From Diphasiastrum complanatum (taxonomy: Eukaryota > Streptophyta > Lycopodiopsida > Lycopodiales > Lycopodiaceae): DNA of 64,000 bases. The stretch spans positions 29,036,340-29,100,339 of the forward strand of contig CM055111.1 of NCBI GenBank assembly GCA_029204225.1, given 5' to 3'. The position numbers and the translations under genes are program-made. Numbering within the stretch: position 1 is the first letter of the stretch; each line of letters opens with the position of its first letter. The notes under the pieces were generated by a model. It searched no databases and was not told the DNA's origin. It saw nothing but the letters and a program-made list of their open reading frames with translations. Shown piece after piece: positions 1-13,600 of this stretch.

Positions 1-1215
1 TACAGTGCACTAGATTGGGTGCTATAAAGCATAGTATAGAGGGAGATGATGTTAGCAAGACAGGTTCAAATCTGTAGCATATGATTAGAACAAGCAAAAA
101 CATATTTGGGAGGGTTCCCAAGAAAAGGTTTATGGTACCTTTCGAATTGCCATTTCGAACTGTGTGTGTGAATACCTGCAAGCTCCAAGATGCTCCCCAA
201 CTCCAAGCTAGGATGCCTCCACCTGCAAGTAAGGATCTTCAAGCCTCCATGGATCTCTCCGCCACTTGTGTCCCTAATCTTAATCACAAAGGTAGATAAC
301 AAGTGGCCTCAAGTATTCACCACCCAACCATAGCTAGCTAGCACATGCAATCCTGCAACTTGGCTAATCTAGCACCCCCTTGCTAACCAATAACTGATCA
401 CAAGCATACCACCACAACCATAACATACTCAAGATCCTAACCCTACTTATGTCCCATACCATAAGCAAGATCCAAACCCTAAGCATACTACCACACCTCC
501 AATACACTATCGTAATCTTGCAACGATGTTAAACTTCAAACACACATCTTTATTATAAGCCAGTACTCGTGTATCAAAGGGTGATAGAGTCATTACTTTG
601 ATGGCTCATATTTCGAATGTTTAGCAAATATGGAAAGTAGTAGAGCACTTACGTCATTATCGCCTTCAGGTTATGGAATTCCATGCACAACCAATGAGAA
701 AGAGAGAGGCCTCGGGGAGTTAAAGAACCTTCATAGGCTTATGGAAGGTCAAGAGACTTCTTCCATAACCTATGACTCTTTGAATGCTTTTCTTGTGGGA
801 GTTGGGAACTCAATGGACCCTTTGGAAGGGCGCCCTCCTACTAGGTCCCATGGCCCAAGTTGTGCTTGTATACTTTGGTCCTAGACCAATAAAGTGATAT
901 GGTTCAAGGTTGAGGCCCAAGGTTTAGAAAAATAGCCAAACACCCATGGTAATGACTTTCTAACACCTCACTAGGTTCCATACCTCCGACCAAGGCATAG
1001 ACACCTACCTGCCCTTATCCAAGGACACTAATACCTTAATCTAAAGGCTCATACCCTTAATCCTAAGGGGTACCCCTTATCCAAGGGTAACTTAATTCCA
1101 TACCTCCGACCAAGGTATAGTCACTTGCCTGCCCTTATTTAAAGGCACCTACCCTTAATCCTAAGGGTACCCCTTATCCAAGGGTAACTTGCCATTCAGC
1201 CCCCAACACTAAATG
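1..1215. other. Unassigned non-coding stretch left of a Gypsy fossil
   Basis: I recognise no gene here. It lies beyond the chromodomain end of the minus-strand Gypsy fossil and probably includes that element's 3' non-coding part or LTR, but I could not fix LTR edges. It contains a 120-bp tandem repeat, annotated separately. Short open frames here have no recognisable motif. Because the host exon at 10075 needs upstream exons, this stretch is most likely intronic. Confidence 0.4.
976..1194. repeat. Tandem repeat, about two copies of a 120-bp unit
   Basis: Two copies begin with the same TTCCATACCTCCGACCAAGG, at 976 and 1096. The second is slightly shorter. Each holds a palindromic AAGGGGTACCCCTT-like core, complete in copy one and reduced in copy two, followed by CCCTTATCCAAGGG. 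It sits just outside the integrase end of the Gypsy fossil, where an LTR would be expected. Confidence 0.8.
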
Positions 1216-3311
1216 GACATCTAGAGGTCACTGAGCCTCCTTTTCCCAGGTATTCTCTTCTTCTGATTTGCCCCTCCACCTGACTAAAAATTCCCGAAGC
1301 ATCTATTCCTTAGAGTTTTCTGCCGGCCGGCTATTAACAATCGCCTCGAGTTCAGGTGGTCCACTCACGGACTCATCACGAAGAAGCTCCACTAGATCTT
1401 CCACAGGGACCAGGGTTTCCCCAACCCCCAACGAGGGTTTCAACTTACTAATGTGAAGAATAGGATGAATTCCAACGTTAGCTGGAAGGTCTAGTTTGTA
1501 TGCGACCTTGTTTATCACTTGGATAACCTTAAAATGACCGCAATACCTAGGTGCCAACTTTGCACACTTATCAGTTTTCAAGCCCCCAGAGTGACTAGGG
1601 ACCCTCAAAAACACCCAGTCGTTGACCATGAATACCTTGTGCTTCCGAGATAGATCAGCATAGTGCCTTGCCCTGTCTTGGGCACTTCTTATGCTATCTT
1701 TAGCTAGCTGTAACATTTCTTGCATATCTGCAAGGAAATCAGTTGCGGCTTGCACCCTAAGGTTCCTCATGCCAACACTAATCGGTGATCGAGGTTGATA
1801 ACTATACATAAGCATGAAAGGGCTGAATCCGGTCGCTGAATCTATTATATGCAAATTCCACCAGTGGAAGGTAATTTTTCAATCAGACTGCCGATGGCCC
1901 ACATATGCTCGTAGCATATCCTCCATCGTCTGATTGGTCCTTTCCATTTGACCGTCTGATTCCGGATGATCTGTAGAACTCAAACTTAAAGTTGTTTCCA
2001 ACTTTTCAAACACTGCTTGCCAAAAATTCCCAGTGAATTTTGGGTCACGGTCATTGACAATATCGCAAGGTAGCCCGTACAGTCGAAAAAAGCTTCTCAA
2101 CAAAAAGTTGAGCTAGTTCTGAAGCTTTAACGGAATCGTGGCCCTTCTCTGTACGTGGAAGCCCGCCGACCACAAAATCCATAGATATACTTTCCCACTT
2201 TCCGGTAGGAATATCTAAAGGATGTAATAGGCCACTAGCTTTAGCCTCTCTGCTTTATTTAACTGGCATTTAGCACATTTAAGTACATAGGCCTCTACTT
2301 GACTTTTCATCTTAGGCCACCAAAATTGTCGTCGAACTAAGTAAAGTGTTCTTTGTATACCCGGATGTCCTGCAAATGGACTATCATGACACTCATGCAA
2401 GATTTGGGCCCTCACTGTGTCATTCTCCGGTACACACACCTTGCCTTTACGAAACAAAATCTTGTTTCGAATAGCAAAATCCATTTTAGTCTTTCCCTGA
2501 TTCGAGGAATCTTGCATACTTGAATCGACCCCGGAAAGTACTTGTTGCCAATACTTTTCGAAAAAAGGATCGGACTCATAAAGTCCTTGGAGAGATTGAA
2601 AACAACTTCGGTTCTACAACAGTAAAGCATAACTGATTAATAACCGGTAATCGACTCAAAGCATCCGCTAGAGTATTTTGACTTCCTTTACAATAACGTA
2701 TAGAAAAGTCAAAGATTTGCATCAGCTCAGCCCATCTAGCTTGCCTCCCCTTTAAATCTGTAGCATCACAGAAATATCGAAGAGTCTGATGATCCGTCAA
2801 AACTTCAAATCTGGCTCCATACAAATAATGTTGCCAAATTTTTAAGGCATGAACAATTTCAAACAGTTCCTTCTCAAAGGTACAATACCTATATTGAGCA
2901 GGATTGAGTTTCTTGCTTTCATAAGCAACAACATGTCCATCCTGCATCAGAATAGCTCCAATAGCATAATCACTGGTATCGGTCCTAACCACAAAAGCCT
3001 TATTAGGATCGCCAATGATTAGTATTGGTGCTGAAGTAACACTTTTCTTAAGCAACTCAAAACAATTATTCATATCCTCCATCCACTGCACTAGTGGACT
3101 CTTAGCCCTCCGGCTTAGCTTCTTATAGCCTTTCAAGGCCTGGGTAAGAGGAAATGCCAATCGAGCAAATTGGGGAATATGCCGACGGAAAAATCCTACA
3201 AACCCCAAGAAAGACTTGATTTCCCGAACTGTGTAAAAATAGGCCATTCAATAACCCTCTGGATACGATCGGCCTCGATCTCTACTCCTCGTTCGGAAAT
3301 CTTATGCCCCA

Positions 3312-3316
3312 AGTAG
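3312..3316. repeat. Left target-site duplication of Copia 1 (AGTAG)
   Basis: AGTAG immediately precedes the TG of the left LTR and is repeated at 8589-8593 after the CA of the right LTR. This proves the insertion into the Gypsy fossil and fixes both element ends. Confidence 0.93.
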
Positions 3317-3708
3317 TGACAAATTCCAAGGCCTACCTATGGAGTATCATAACAGCATAGTAAGCACACTATGAAAGCTTGAGAAAACCAGCTATGGAGT
3401 AGAAGACAAAAGCAAGAGAGAGAGGACTTCAAAGCTCACACAACTTGAATGATTATTCAAAAGAGTAGTAGGGCGTGGAAACCCCTCCAAACTTTGGGCT
3501 ACATTTAGCATGTAATGTATAGAGGTGGTGTCTTGCTAATTCTAGCTCTAGAACCCACATGGGTCCTCAACCTACTTGTTATTACTTGCCTAATTAGCAC
3601 AAGTGGGGTGCACTATGTACATAAATGTTTTACCCCCATGTCTTATGCAAAACTTTCAAGTTACAAGTATACAAGCCTTAAGGGGCAAAATAGGCATTTA
3701 TTTCAACA
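3317..3708 (-). repeat. Copia 1 left (3') LTR
   Basis: This 392-bp LTR begins TGACAAATTCC and ends TTTCAACA. It is nearly identical to 8198-8588. Because the element is on the minus strand, this is its 3' LTR. Confidence 0.93.
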
Positions 3709-6203
3709 CCCCCCCTTAATGGCTATATTGTTTATACCAACAACTAGCATGCTACAAAAGTTTTCAAATTTTTCTCTACTAAGTGCCTTAGTAAAGATAT
3801 CTGCTGCTTGATCGTTGGAATCATAGAACTCGAGCTGAATTTCTCCGCTTTGTATCTTCTCTCGTAAGAAGTGCTGATCCACCTCAATATGCTTCGTACG
3901 AGCATGGTACACAGGATTTTTGGCAAGCTGAATGCAACTCTGGCAATCACACTGAAGAATAGGACCATCCTGTGGAATCTGCACCTCCCCAAGAAGTCTC
4001 CTGAGCCATATTGCCTCGCAGGTAGCTTTTGCCGTTGCCCTGTACTCAGCCTCTGTCGATGATAAGATAACTGTGGGCTGTTTCTTGTGCACCAAGAAAT
4101 GGCCCCTGAACCAAGGTTGAAAGTGTAACCTGTGGTCGAATTTCGATCATCCCTATCACCTGCCCAATCCGAATCGGTAAAGCCTCCAAGCTGAAGCTTT
4201 CCGTCATCTGTGTACTCAATCCCATAGCAGGTTGTCCCTTTGACATACCTCAAAACCCTCTTGGCTGCTTTCCAATGTGCTTCAGTTGGAGAACTCATGA
4301 ACTGGCTTGCTACACCAGCCGCATAGGAAATGTATGGTCTCGTAGTGGTGAGATAAATTAATCTACCCACAAGCTGCCTATAAAGAGTCTCGTCCACAAA
4401 AGGAGTGCCATCATCTCTAGATGGCTTACTGCTGGTATCAATGGGCGTGGAAACGGGTTTGCAATCCTGCATGTTGAACCTGTTCAAGACTTCACATGCA
4501 TAGTTAGCTTGGGAAATAAACACACAGTTTTCCCTTTTCCAAACCTCCAAGCCAAGACAATAGTGGATTAAACCCAAATCCTTCATCTCGAACTCATTTG
4601 ATAAATGAGCCTTCACCTTTTCAATAAGCTGCCCATTGTTACCCGTGATGACCAAGTCATCCACATAGAGAACTATAAAGACGATGTTCCCATCTTCCTC
4701 CTTCACGAATAGGTTGCAATCCGACTGACTCTTTATGAATTGCTCGTTGGCAAAATAGTCGCCTTGGGTGCCTGCTTCAAACCATATAAGGCCTTCTTAA
4801 GCCTGCATACCATAGTTTCCTTGCCCTTAGCCTCAAAACCTTGTGGCTGTTCCATGTAGAGTTCTTCAGCCAACTGTCCATTGAGGAAAGCACTCTTCAC
4901 GTCCATTTGATGGACCTCCCAACCAAAAAATGCAGCCAATGCTCAAACCAACCTGATAGACGTCATCTTAGCTACCGGTGCCAATGTCTCATCATAGTCC
5001 AAGCCCTCCTTGTGTGCATAGCCTTTAGCAAACAACCTTGCCTTATGCTTTTCGATGCTCCCATCCGATTTGTATGTGGTCCTATAGACCCACTTACAGC
5101 CAATAGAACGGTTCCCTTTTGGTAACTTCACCAAATCCCATGTATCATTCTTGAGAATGGAGTCGTACTCCTCTTGCATAGCATGTTGCCATACCTTCTC
5201 ATCTGCTGCCTCAACGAATGTATGCGGATCTAATAGTAGTCATAAGTGCATAGTTTGTCTCCTGGTGTCCATGCTGCTGGGCTTGCCTTTGAGACTTTCT
5301 TGCCTCTGGATTGCTGCTCTCTCCCTCATCCAATATCAAACCATCCTGCACAGTTTGCCAATACCACTTGGGAAACTTCTTCCTTGCAGTTGGTGATGAA
5401 GACGGTGAATAGGACTCAACAGCTTTGCCCCTTTCTTTCCACTTCCTAGTCTCCTCGGATTCTTCCTCTTGATCACTCATATGATCATCCTGAGACTCCC
5501 CAATATATGGATGTGGATCATCAAGTATTGGCACAAATTCACTTGTACCCTCCTTCTCATGTTCCTCCATAGGAGGCATTTGATCTTCTTCAAAGATCAC
5601 ATCTCGACTTATGATCCTCTTCCTGCTGGTAAGATCGTAAAGTCGGTAAGCCTTGCTTTCCTCACTATATCCCAAGAAAATGCGCTTTGCTGATTTTGCA
5701 TCCAGCTTCTTCCTGTCATCCTTGGGAATATGGGCATATGTCGTACAACCAAACACTCGCAAAGCGCCCACCTTGGGCTTAATGCCGCTAAATGCCTCTT
5801 CTGGAGTCTTGCCTTCCACAACTTTAGATGGACTTCTAATCAACAGAAACACTGCTGTGTGCATTGCCTCGCCCCAAAAAGAGTTGGGCAACCCCTTTGC
5901 CTTGAGCATGCACCTTGCACACTCCACAATAGTTCGGTTCTTTCTCTTGGCTACGCCGTTTTGCTGAGGGGTATGAGGAGCTGTAAGTTGCCTTTTGAAT
6001 CCATTGGCCTTGTAGAATTCCACAAATTTTGTCTTAATAAACTCTCCACCACCGTTTGACCTGAGCATCTTTATCTTCTTTCTTGAATGCTCTTCTACCA
6101 AAGCTTTGAAATGCTGAAAGTACTTGAATGCTTCAGATTTTTGCATCAAGAAATAAACTTAAATCTTGCGTGAGAAGTCATCATAAAGGTCATAAAGTAA
6201 TAT

Positions 6204-6234
<31 letters not shown>

Positions 6235-8185
6235 CCTCTGCAGACCTGGTTTGGGTTGGCCCCCACAAATTTGAATGCACCAAATCAAGTTTTACCACAA
6301 TCTTTGTTGTTTTCCCATAGCGCCACAAACTGAAGAGCTTGGCTTAATAGCTGGATGCCCCTCCACCATATGATGATGGTTCAACACCTACATGCTTTGG
6401 TAGCCAAGATGTCCATACCTCTCATGCCACAGTCTATCCACATCACTTCCTTTTGTTGTATAAGCATGCTGACTAGGGATATAAGTGTACAACCTGTATA
6501 GATTATCTGCAATCCTTTGGCCACAACCTTCATATTATCACTCAAATCCAACACAAGACAAGAAGTAGCATCAAATTCTACTTTCATATTTTGTTGAGTG
6601 ATAGCTCCTACCGAAAGAAGATTTTTAGCAAGTCCTGGTACATATAAGACATTCTTAATGACTTTGACTTCTCCTGATGGAAGCTTTACAAGTACTGTGC
6701 CCTTTCCCTTGACCTTGTGTGTTGAGTTGTCACCTAGGCACACCTCTTGTCCATCACAGATTCCCACAAAGGTATCAAACCAATCCCTATGAGGGGTCAT
6801 GTGCTTTGAAGCACCCGAGTCAATGTACCAACCACCTGTTGTAGCTTGTGAGGCCAATGCAATAGAAAATAAATCAGCTTGCCTTATGTCATTCGGCTCC
6901 TCCTGAAACACTCTCAACAACATTTCCTCCTTGCTTCTTTCTGCCCTTCTTGTGCTCTACAAGCTTCTTCCTACACTCAAAAGCAAAGTGTCCATATTTA
7001 CCACAATAATTGCAATTCCCCTTCCTTCGAGGTGTGGAAGAGGTATTCGAGGAGGATTGTGCTTCTGACATTTGCAAGTTCTCCATTCCTTGCTCAAGTG
7101 TTTGTGGTGCTCCTTTGTTCTTGCCTTTCCTTTCTTCTTGTCTTTGGCTGAATCTTGCTTCTTCTTAGAAGCAAAGGCATGCTCCTGGAACTCCTCCCTC
7201 CTGGAGAGATTAACTCTCCTCATCTCCTCATGTAACAAGAGACCATATACCTCTTCATAGGTAGGGACTCTGTCTCTCACAGATATCATCATCACAAAGT
7301 TCTGATAAGCGTATGACAAGCTATTCAGAACTATTGGCACCAAGTCTTTGTCAGTAATAGCCTCTCCAAGCACAGAAAGTTGATATCTAAGATCCTGAAT
7401 CTTAGTAAAATGATCACTAACTGTCTCCCCTGTCTCCATTCTGAGAGTATACAACTTGTTCTTCAAGTAGAAAAACCTAGTTGTACTTGCTGTCTCATAC
7501 AATGCACAAAGAATGTGCCATGCATCCACAGGCCCTTCAGCTGACCTGATTAGAGGAATCACATTATCCCTCACTGACATGTTGATGATCCTGTGTGCCT
7601 TTTCCCCTCTCTTGATATAGTCCTTGAGTTCAAGTTCAGATGTTGGAACATGCTCCTCACCTGTCACAAGTTTCCAACATTCTTTGTCTTCAAGAATGTT
7701 CTTGATCTTGAATTTCCATATGCTAAAGTTAGTGCCATCAAGCTGGCTGGCTTCACTCAGCATGCTTTCTGCAAGACTAGACACAGCTGGATAGAAATAA
7801 AACACAAAAGGCAAACTGGGGTTTTCACCCAACTAGGGTAAGCACCCACTTGCTCAATAACCCTCAGCTTCTGGATTTGAAACTATCCCCCTGTATGGCT
7901 GTCCTAGCCCTTGTCCTAGATCCACTCAGAACTTTCACTGAAGTCCCCACTGTAGAAAGCGCCCTCCTACAGTCCTGGCTGTCCAAAAAGACTCAAATTT
8001 TTTTGTCCCAAATTAAAAACTTTTTGGCTCCCTGTACTCCCCTTGCCAACAGTACTCCAACCATGCAGATATCAGATGCCCCTACAAAAAGTGCTCCCTT
8101 CTCAAAGGTAAGCTGCTCTCCAGGAATGGCAGGAATCTGATCAAAACAGGTCCAAGCTTTCACCACACCACAGGCAACATAACTT

Positions 8186-8197
8186 GCTCTGATACCA
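8186..8197 (-). other. Copia 1 primer-binding site
   Basis: GCTCTGATACCA on the plus strand reads TGGTATCAGAGC on the element strand. It directly abuts the 5' LTR and is the usual plant Copia site complementary to initiator methionine tRNA. Confidence 0.93.
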
Positions 8198-8588
8198 TGA
8201 CAAATTCCAAGGCCTAGCTATGGAGTATCATAACAGCATAGTAAGCACACTATGAAAGCTTGAAAAAACCAGCTATGGAGTAGAAGACAAAAGCAAGAGT
8301 GAGAGGACTTCAAAGCTCACACAACTTGAATGATTATTCAAAGAGTAGTAGGGCGTGGAAACCCCTCTAAATTTTGGGCTACATTTAGCATGTAATGTAT
8401 AGAGGTGGTGTCTTGCTAATTCTAGCTCTAGAACCCACATGGGTCCTCAACCTACTTGTTATTACTTGCCTAATTAGCACAAGCGGGGTGTACTATGTAC
8501 ATAAATGTTTTACTCCCATGTCTTATGCACAACTTACAAGTTACAAGTATACAAGCCTTAAGGGGCAAAATAGGCATTTATTTAAACA
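8198..8588 (-). repeat. Copia 1 right (5') LTR
   Basis: This 391-bp LTR runs TG...CA and matches 3317-3708 with about 11 substitutions and one single-base length difference. It is followed by the AGTAG duplication at 8589-8593. Confidence 0.93.
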
Positions 8589-9560
8589 AGTAGGACAATT
8601 CCATAGCAAAAAAAGTCACACTTAGACTCTTTGGCAAAGAGCTTTTCCCTTCGTAGGATGTCCAAGACAATCCTAAGATACTCTTTATGTTCCGCCAAAG
8701 TCTTATTGAACACTAGGATATCATCTAAGAATACCACTACGAATCTTCCCAAACATGGCCTGAATATATCGTTCATCATCTGTTGGAAAGTTGCCGGTGC
8801 ATTGGTTAGACCAAAAGGCAACACCAAAAATTCGTAGTGTCCAAAGCGAGTTCGAAAACCCGTTTTTGGTATATCTTCTACCCTAATGCGTATCTAATGG
8901 TATCCCGACCTTAGATCTATCTTGGTAAAGTATCACCAAGATAATCTATTAGGTCATCCATCTGCGGCAATGGATATCTATTCTTAACGGTTACCTTGTT
9001 CAATTTCTTTACTTTTAATGCAATTAAGGTCATTAGGTCCAAAGACTAAAGAACTAAGGAAAAATACATGCATCTCATTACTTCGAGATAGATTACCTGA
9101 GGTAGAAGCTGGTTTTTTGACGCAATCTCGTGCAAGGTCACCCTCGCCATTGCACTTGAAGCATAGGTTCTTCTTACGAGCTTCAGCTATATCTTTGCCA
9201 CCTTGAAGGTTTTTAAAGTTTTTCTTGGTTTTCTTAGGATTGTTGGAATTGGGATGGGTTTCATTAAGAGCTTTCCTATCCTTCCTCTTGAATTGAAAAC
9301 CTTTCTTAGGCTCATTAGGTTGGTGACCCCTAGATGGCTTAGGTGTGTCATCAAAATACTTTGTAGGCCTAATAGCATCCTCTATGGTTTTTGGATGGTT
9401 CCTACGAACATCCACTTGGTAATCTTTTGGTAACCCATCAATAAACATTAACATTAGTACCTTTGGTGGAATGTCACTATAAAGTGGATTCAAGAACTCA
9501 TGAAAATCTTGAATAAATTGTTCCAAACCTTTATTCATTGTTAAATGACTCAACTTTTGG

Positions 9561-10074
9561 AAGTGTTCATAGTCAACTTTTCATAGTGTTCATAGTCATT
9601 TTCTATATATGTTTTTGAAATAATTGTTGTAAGATCCATCTCTTTTGTCAAGTGCATCATGTTGCTGAATTTCCTTTTGCTTACGATATTTTAGAAAATT
9701 GAGAGTTTAAAATAGAGGACTGCTACAGAAATAGGTCAAGTTTGCTACAAGAGTATCATTGCTTGACTGTTGTTTTATTACTAAGGGTTAAAATGCTTTT
9801 AGGTAAAAGAATTATCATTTGCACTTTGATGCCCTGGCTTTTGTTACATATACATCTCAACTTCTCATAGGTTTTTGGATGGAGGAAAACTTAGAGCCAT
9901 CAGGTTTCTTTCACAAAGTCTTAATATAAAAGGTGAAACTATGAAAGGGTAACACCATCAGAGCAATGGAAACTATACATTTTCAATGCATTGGTTAAAG
10001 TGACATTCGATAACGTTAGTTGCTTTTGGCTTGAGAAATTGCAGTGTAATGTTAATGCATTTCTTTCATTTCAG
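9561..10074 (+). other. Intron remnant before helicase exon 1
   Basis: This AT-rich sequence has no recognisable coding motif. It ends in a pyrimidine-rich tract and TTTCAG at 10069-10074, the 3' splice site of the first visible helicase exon. A short repeated phrase (GTGTTCATAGTCA) near 9565-9598 suggests small local duplication at the Gypsy edge. Confidence 0.6.
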
Positions 10075-10648
10075 GGAACAGCTTGGTGGTTTCTTTGGGC
10101 TTGATATTCCAGATTCCAGTATTTTAAGAGTGGCTGAACTTGCCAAAGAGTTGCATAGTTGGCGGAGTAAGGCTATGGCAGCAAGTGTATCGGAAAATGA
10201 AAGAGGACAGAACTTCATGGAATTTGGGGCTGAAAGCGGACAGAATTCAATGGAATTTGGAGCTGATCTAGAGTTCCATACCCCCTCCTTGGATACAGAT
10301 CCTTTAAAAGAACTCTGGGAGGATAACAGTGATCATGATTGGGGACTTCAGAGTACTTCTGAGTTGAATGGACAAGTATTATCTTCAAAAGCAGAGGATA
10401 TGTCTTCATTGGATGCAGCTGGAGGAACTGAAGCAGATAAAACTGTAATTCTTCCCTTCAACCACAATAATCATCATTTTTCAGATGGAGAATTGTGGGG
10501 TAAAGTGAAGGAGATAGGTGTCAGTTTGAGGTGGTTGAAGGAAATCTGCGATGATATCTATTCAGCTGGCACTGGACTTGATTTATCTGGGGATGAGCTG
10601 GCATTGGCTATATGCCGTGTTTTGGAATCTGATGCCTCTGGAGATGAG
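10075..10648 (+). CDS. DEXH14: Helicase exon 1 of the window (N-terminal region)
   Basis: It follows a TTTCAG acceptor and starts with the last base of a split arginine codon, then [12 protein letters not shown]. It ends SDASGDE before GTAATG. This is the ASCC3 N-terminal helical region. A repeated MEFGAE/ADLEF phrase lies in the middle. At about 191 codons it is the largest exon seen. Confidence 0.9.
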
Positions 10649-13600
10649 GTAATGGGGTACCCTTTTGATTGAGAATTGTGAGATATTTTGTAGCTAAGAT
10701 AGTCTTTGGGAGTAATATCTGTGTAGAGAATGTTAACTCTAGATATTCTACACATTGTTTTTCAATACAAGCTTTCTGAATGTTATAAGTAATTCAGGGC
10801 CATATTTCCTATTACATGTTGCAACAGATTGCAGGACATTTATTTGACCTCGTTGGGGACAGTGGGTTCGATCTTATCCAGATGTTGCTGCAGGTGAGAG
10901 ACAAACCAGGCTCACCTCTGTTGCTAATTCGTAGGCTGATTGTTTCGAGTATGGTGCTGGAAGGTATGTTAATGTAAGTTTACATTGCAGCACCGAAAAA
11001 TGCTGGTTGAAGAAGTGCACCGTGCTGTAACAACTGCGAAGTCAGGCAAAGGAAGCTTGGCTTCACAACATCGCATGCCAAGCTACGGCACACAGGTCAG
11101 AATGCATTTATTGCAATATCAGAATAAAATAAGATTGCATTTCAAAATGTAGTGTTTGGGGCTTTCTCTGGATGGGGCTGGTGCTGTTTGTGAACCACTC
11201 TTTACAAAGGATTCTCCCTACAATATGATTATAGGCATGTCAAGTGACATCTTTCGAGGCAGCAGAAAGTTTTCAAAATCGTCGCACATCTATGTTCCTA
11301 TTATCTGAAAACGAAACAAGTTCTCATGAGATGATATTCATGGTGTCAATTTGATGTTTCAGTTAGCTGTACATCGGCCTGTTGCAAATTTTAATGGATA
11401 TTTATGAACATAAAGAGTAAGTGGTGAGGCCTTTGGACATTTTACAGAAGCAAGGAACAATTATTCAAATTCGAGGAGCTTATAGTTTCTTGTGATGAGC
11501 GATTGACACGGTGGTCATAGTTTGAAAGCAATCTAATGCTCTTATTGCATATCTCTAAGAAATTTATGGTTTAAAGTGCGGCTTATACTTTTTGCCTGTA
11601 ATAGGTTAGTGTGCGGACTGATTCAGAACGGCAAATAGACAAGCTTCGTCGAAAGGAGGAGAAGCGGCATGCAAGACAAATGTTTGCTACCAATAGCAGT
11701 GAGCTTGATGAGTTTGTAGGAGGTGGAGGATTTTTGGCTTTGGTTGAAGCTAGTGAAGCTGATAGTAGGCTGCTAGAAAATCTGATAGGAAAAGGTGATA
11801 GAGCTTCAGGATTATCTGGAAGTTCTCTCCCAAAAGGGGCTTTGCGCAAAGCTTACAAGGGTTATGAAGAAGTTCATGTGCCTGCAACACCAACAGCTCC
11901 TTTAAAGCCAGGAGAAAATTTGGTAAGTAGATGCCGTTGGTTTTTGTTTCTTATGTCGTACAATTTTTCAATCCATGTTGCTGTATTTGTTTCAATCAAT
12001 ATAATCTTATTGTTCCGTGGGATTCTTGTGCTGCACTAACGAGAGTTTTTGGATATGTTGTTCACTTATTTTTTATACAATGCACCCATTATGATGATCC
12101 ACATTTTCTGTAGTTTCTCCAATTATCATAGTCTGAGCTGTTCTGTTTGGGAGACTTGCTTTTTAACTTACAGAAGCTTCTGGCAATGCAATCATGAACG
12201 TTGACATTTGAATATCTCCCTCTATTACCTGTGGAAGCTCACTGAAGTTTTGTGGTTATGTACATAAGTTCTATAATTCCATTGTAGATTCTGTATTGTG
12301 TACCGATTGCAGGGATTTTTTCATAAGAGCATTAATTTGTTTTTGAACGGTATCTTGTGCTGTCTGTGAATTGAGTGCTTCTTGTGGAATTTGGATAAAG
12401 TAGGAAAAGCTGCGTTTAAATAAACAGCTGAACAAAATTCAATGCGATTTGATGCAGGTGGACATAGCTTCTTTGGATGAATTTGCGCAAGCTGCTCTTG
12501 AAGGCTACAAAACACTTAATCGTATTCAAAGCAGGATTTTTCACACTGCTTATAATAGCAATGAGAATATCCTTGTATACTCTTTTACCTTTTCTTATAT
12601 GATGGTAGCGGTTTTCAATGCGATTTGTATTCTAGTAAAATCTTTAGCTTGTATACAGGTGTATAAATAATCATTTGAATGTAGCGTTCTTATCATCTTC
12701 CTATGTTCACACTAAAGGCCACCTTACTACAGGTTTGTGCTCCTACTGGTGCTGGGAAGACCAACATTGCAATGATCGCTGTTTTACATGAGGTACTCAA
12801 AGTACAGCAAAAATAGAGTAACTTTCAGATGACACCTTTCGAATCACAAAAAATCAGTACCTTCTAGAAGCTAAGATCAAGGGCTATTGATCCATAATAT
12901 GAAACCATACATAATACAAAGATAAATAGGCCTAAAACGGAGTCAAAGCAATCTGGAAATTGAAAAATCAAGAAAACTAATCAACTAGTGAATTAAAATT
13001 CTCAAAGAACCCACCAAATCTAATGGATAAAGGATCTAATGCTCTGATACCAAAATTATCATTTGCCAATTATAGCATTCATTCATGAATATCACATTTA
13101 TATGGCAAAACAAAAAAATAAGAAAATAGGCAAGAATGAAGAAAACTAGACAAATTAGGAGAAGCTTTCCCAAATGTGGCAAAGGAAGGTAAGAATCTCC
13201 ATTATTATTGATCATTCATTACAAATGGCCTTAAGCTAAAGCATGATCAACCTCTCATGTGATGGTAGGTACATGAACCAAGTACACCATGAAAGCTCTT
13301 AGAGAGAAGCTCCAAATCGCATAGAAAGTTCAAATTAGACAAATGTAGAATAGCCTCCAAATTTAGCTGCCTTATTGGGCTAAATTGGACCTTCCTACTA
13401 TTATTACAAGCCCACCATTAACGATGAGAACAGGCATTAAAGGACCTGCTGGCCACGATCTTCCTTCTTTCAAACCTGTCATTCATCAAATAGAAGCTGA
13501 AACTGCAAAATTCAACTGATGTATTCTAAAATGTGATCTATTTCATGATCACTGGATAGTTCTCTTAATCGTGCATATCTATCCCTCGACAGTTGTAGTT

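Larger units (their letters stand above)
3317..8588 (-). mobile_element. Copia 1, LTR retrotransposon fossil with both LTRs
   Basis: This Ty1/Copia element is nested inside Gypsy fossil 1. It has LTRs at 3317-3708 and 8198-8588, both TG...CA. The methionine-tRNA primer site is at 8186-8197, and a G-run polypurine tract (C-run on the plus strand) starts at 3709. Parts from right to left: gag (about 7200-7830), CCHC knuckle (about 6970-7020), protease with the DSGAS signature (about 6780-6870), pre-integrase and integrase (about 5700-6480), reverse transcriptase with YVDD (about 4290-5180), and RNase H with SSTEAEYRA (about 3790-4230). It is broken, with several breaks. By hand count the LTRs differ at about 11 of 391 sites (near 3 percent), so it is older than Copia 2 but still fairly recent. 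Confidence 0.94.
1216..9560 (-). mobile_element. Gypsy fossil 1 (chromodomain type), split by Copia 1
   Basis: This is a Ty3/Gypsy retrotransposon fossil on the minus strand. Parts recognised from right to left: gag with a CCHC knuckle (8984-9553), reverse transcriptase (about 8594-8990 and up to 3316), RNase H (about 2650-3100, with TDTSDYAIGA and TDHQTLRYF), integrase with its HHCC finger and core (about 1880-2520), the integrase C-terminus (about 1303-1850), and a chromodomain (about 1220-1300, FLVRWRG then NTWEKE). Copia 1 is inserted in it at 3317-8588. The 5' LTR and part of gag are not present, no complete LTR was recognised, and it is clearly broken with many breaks. It is older than Copia 1. 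Confidence 0.85.

Noticed and set aside
8186-8197. Methionine-tRNA-like sequence as a tRNA gene
   Set aside because: It is only the 12-base primer site beside a Copia LTR. No cloverleaf is present here or at 13041, 17940, 37434 or 48667.
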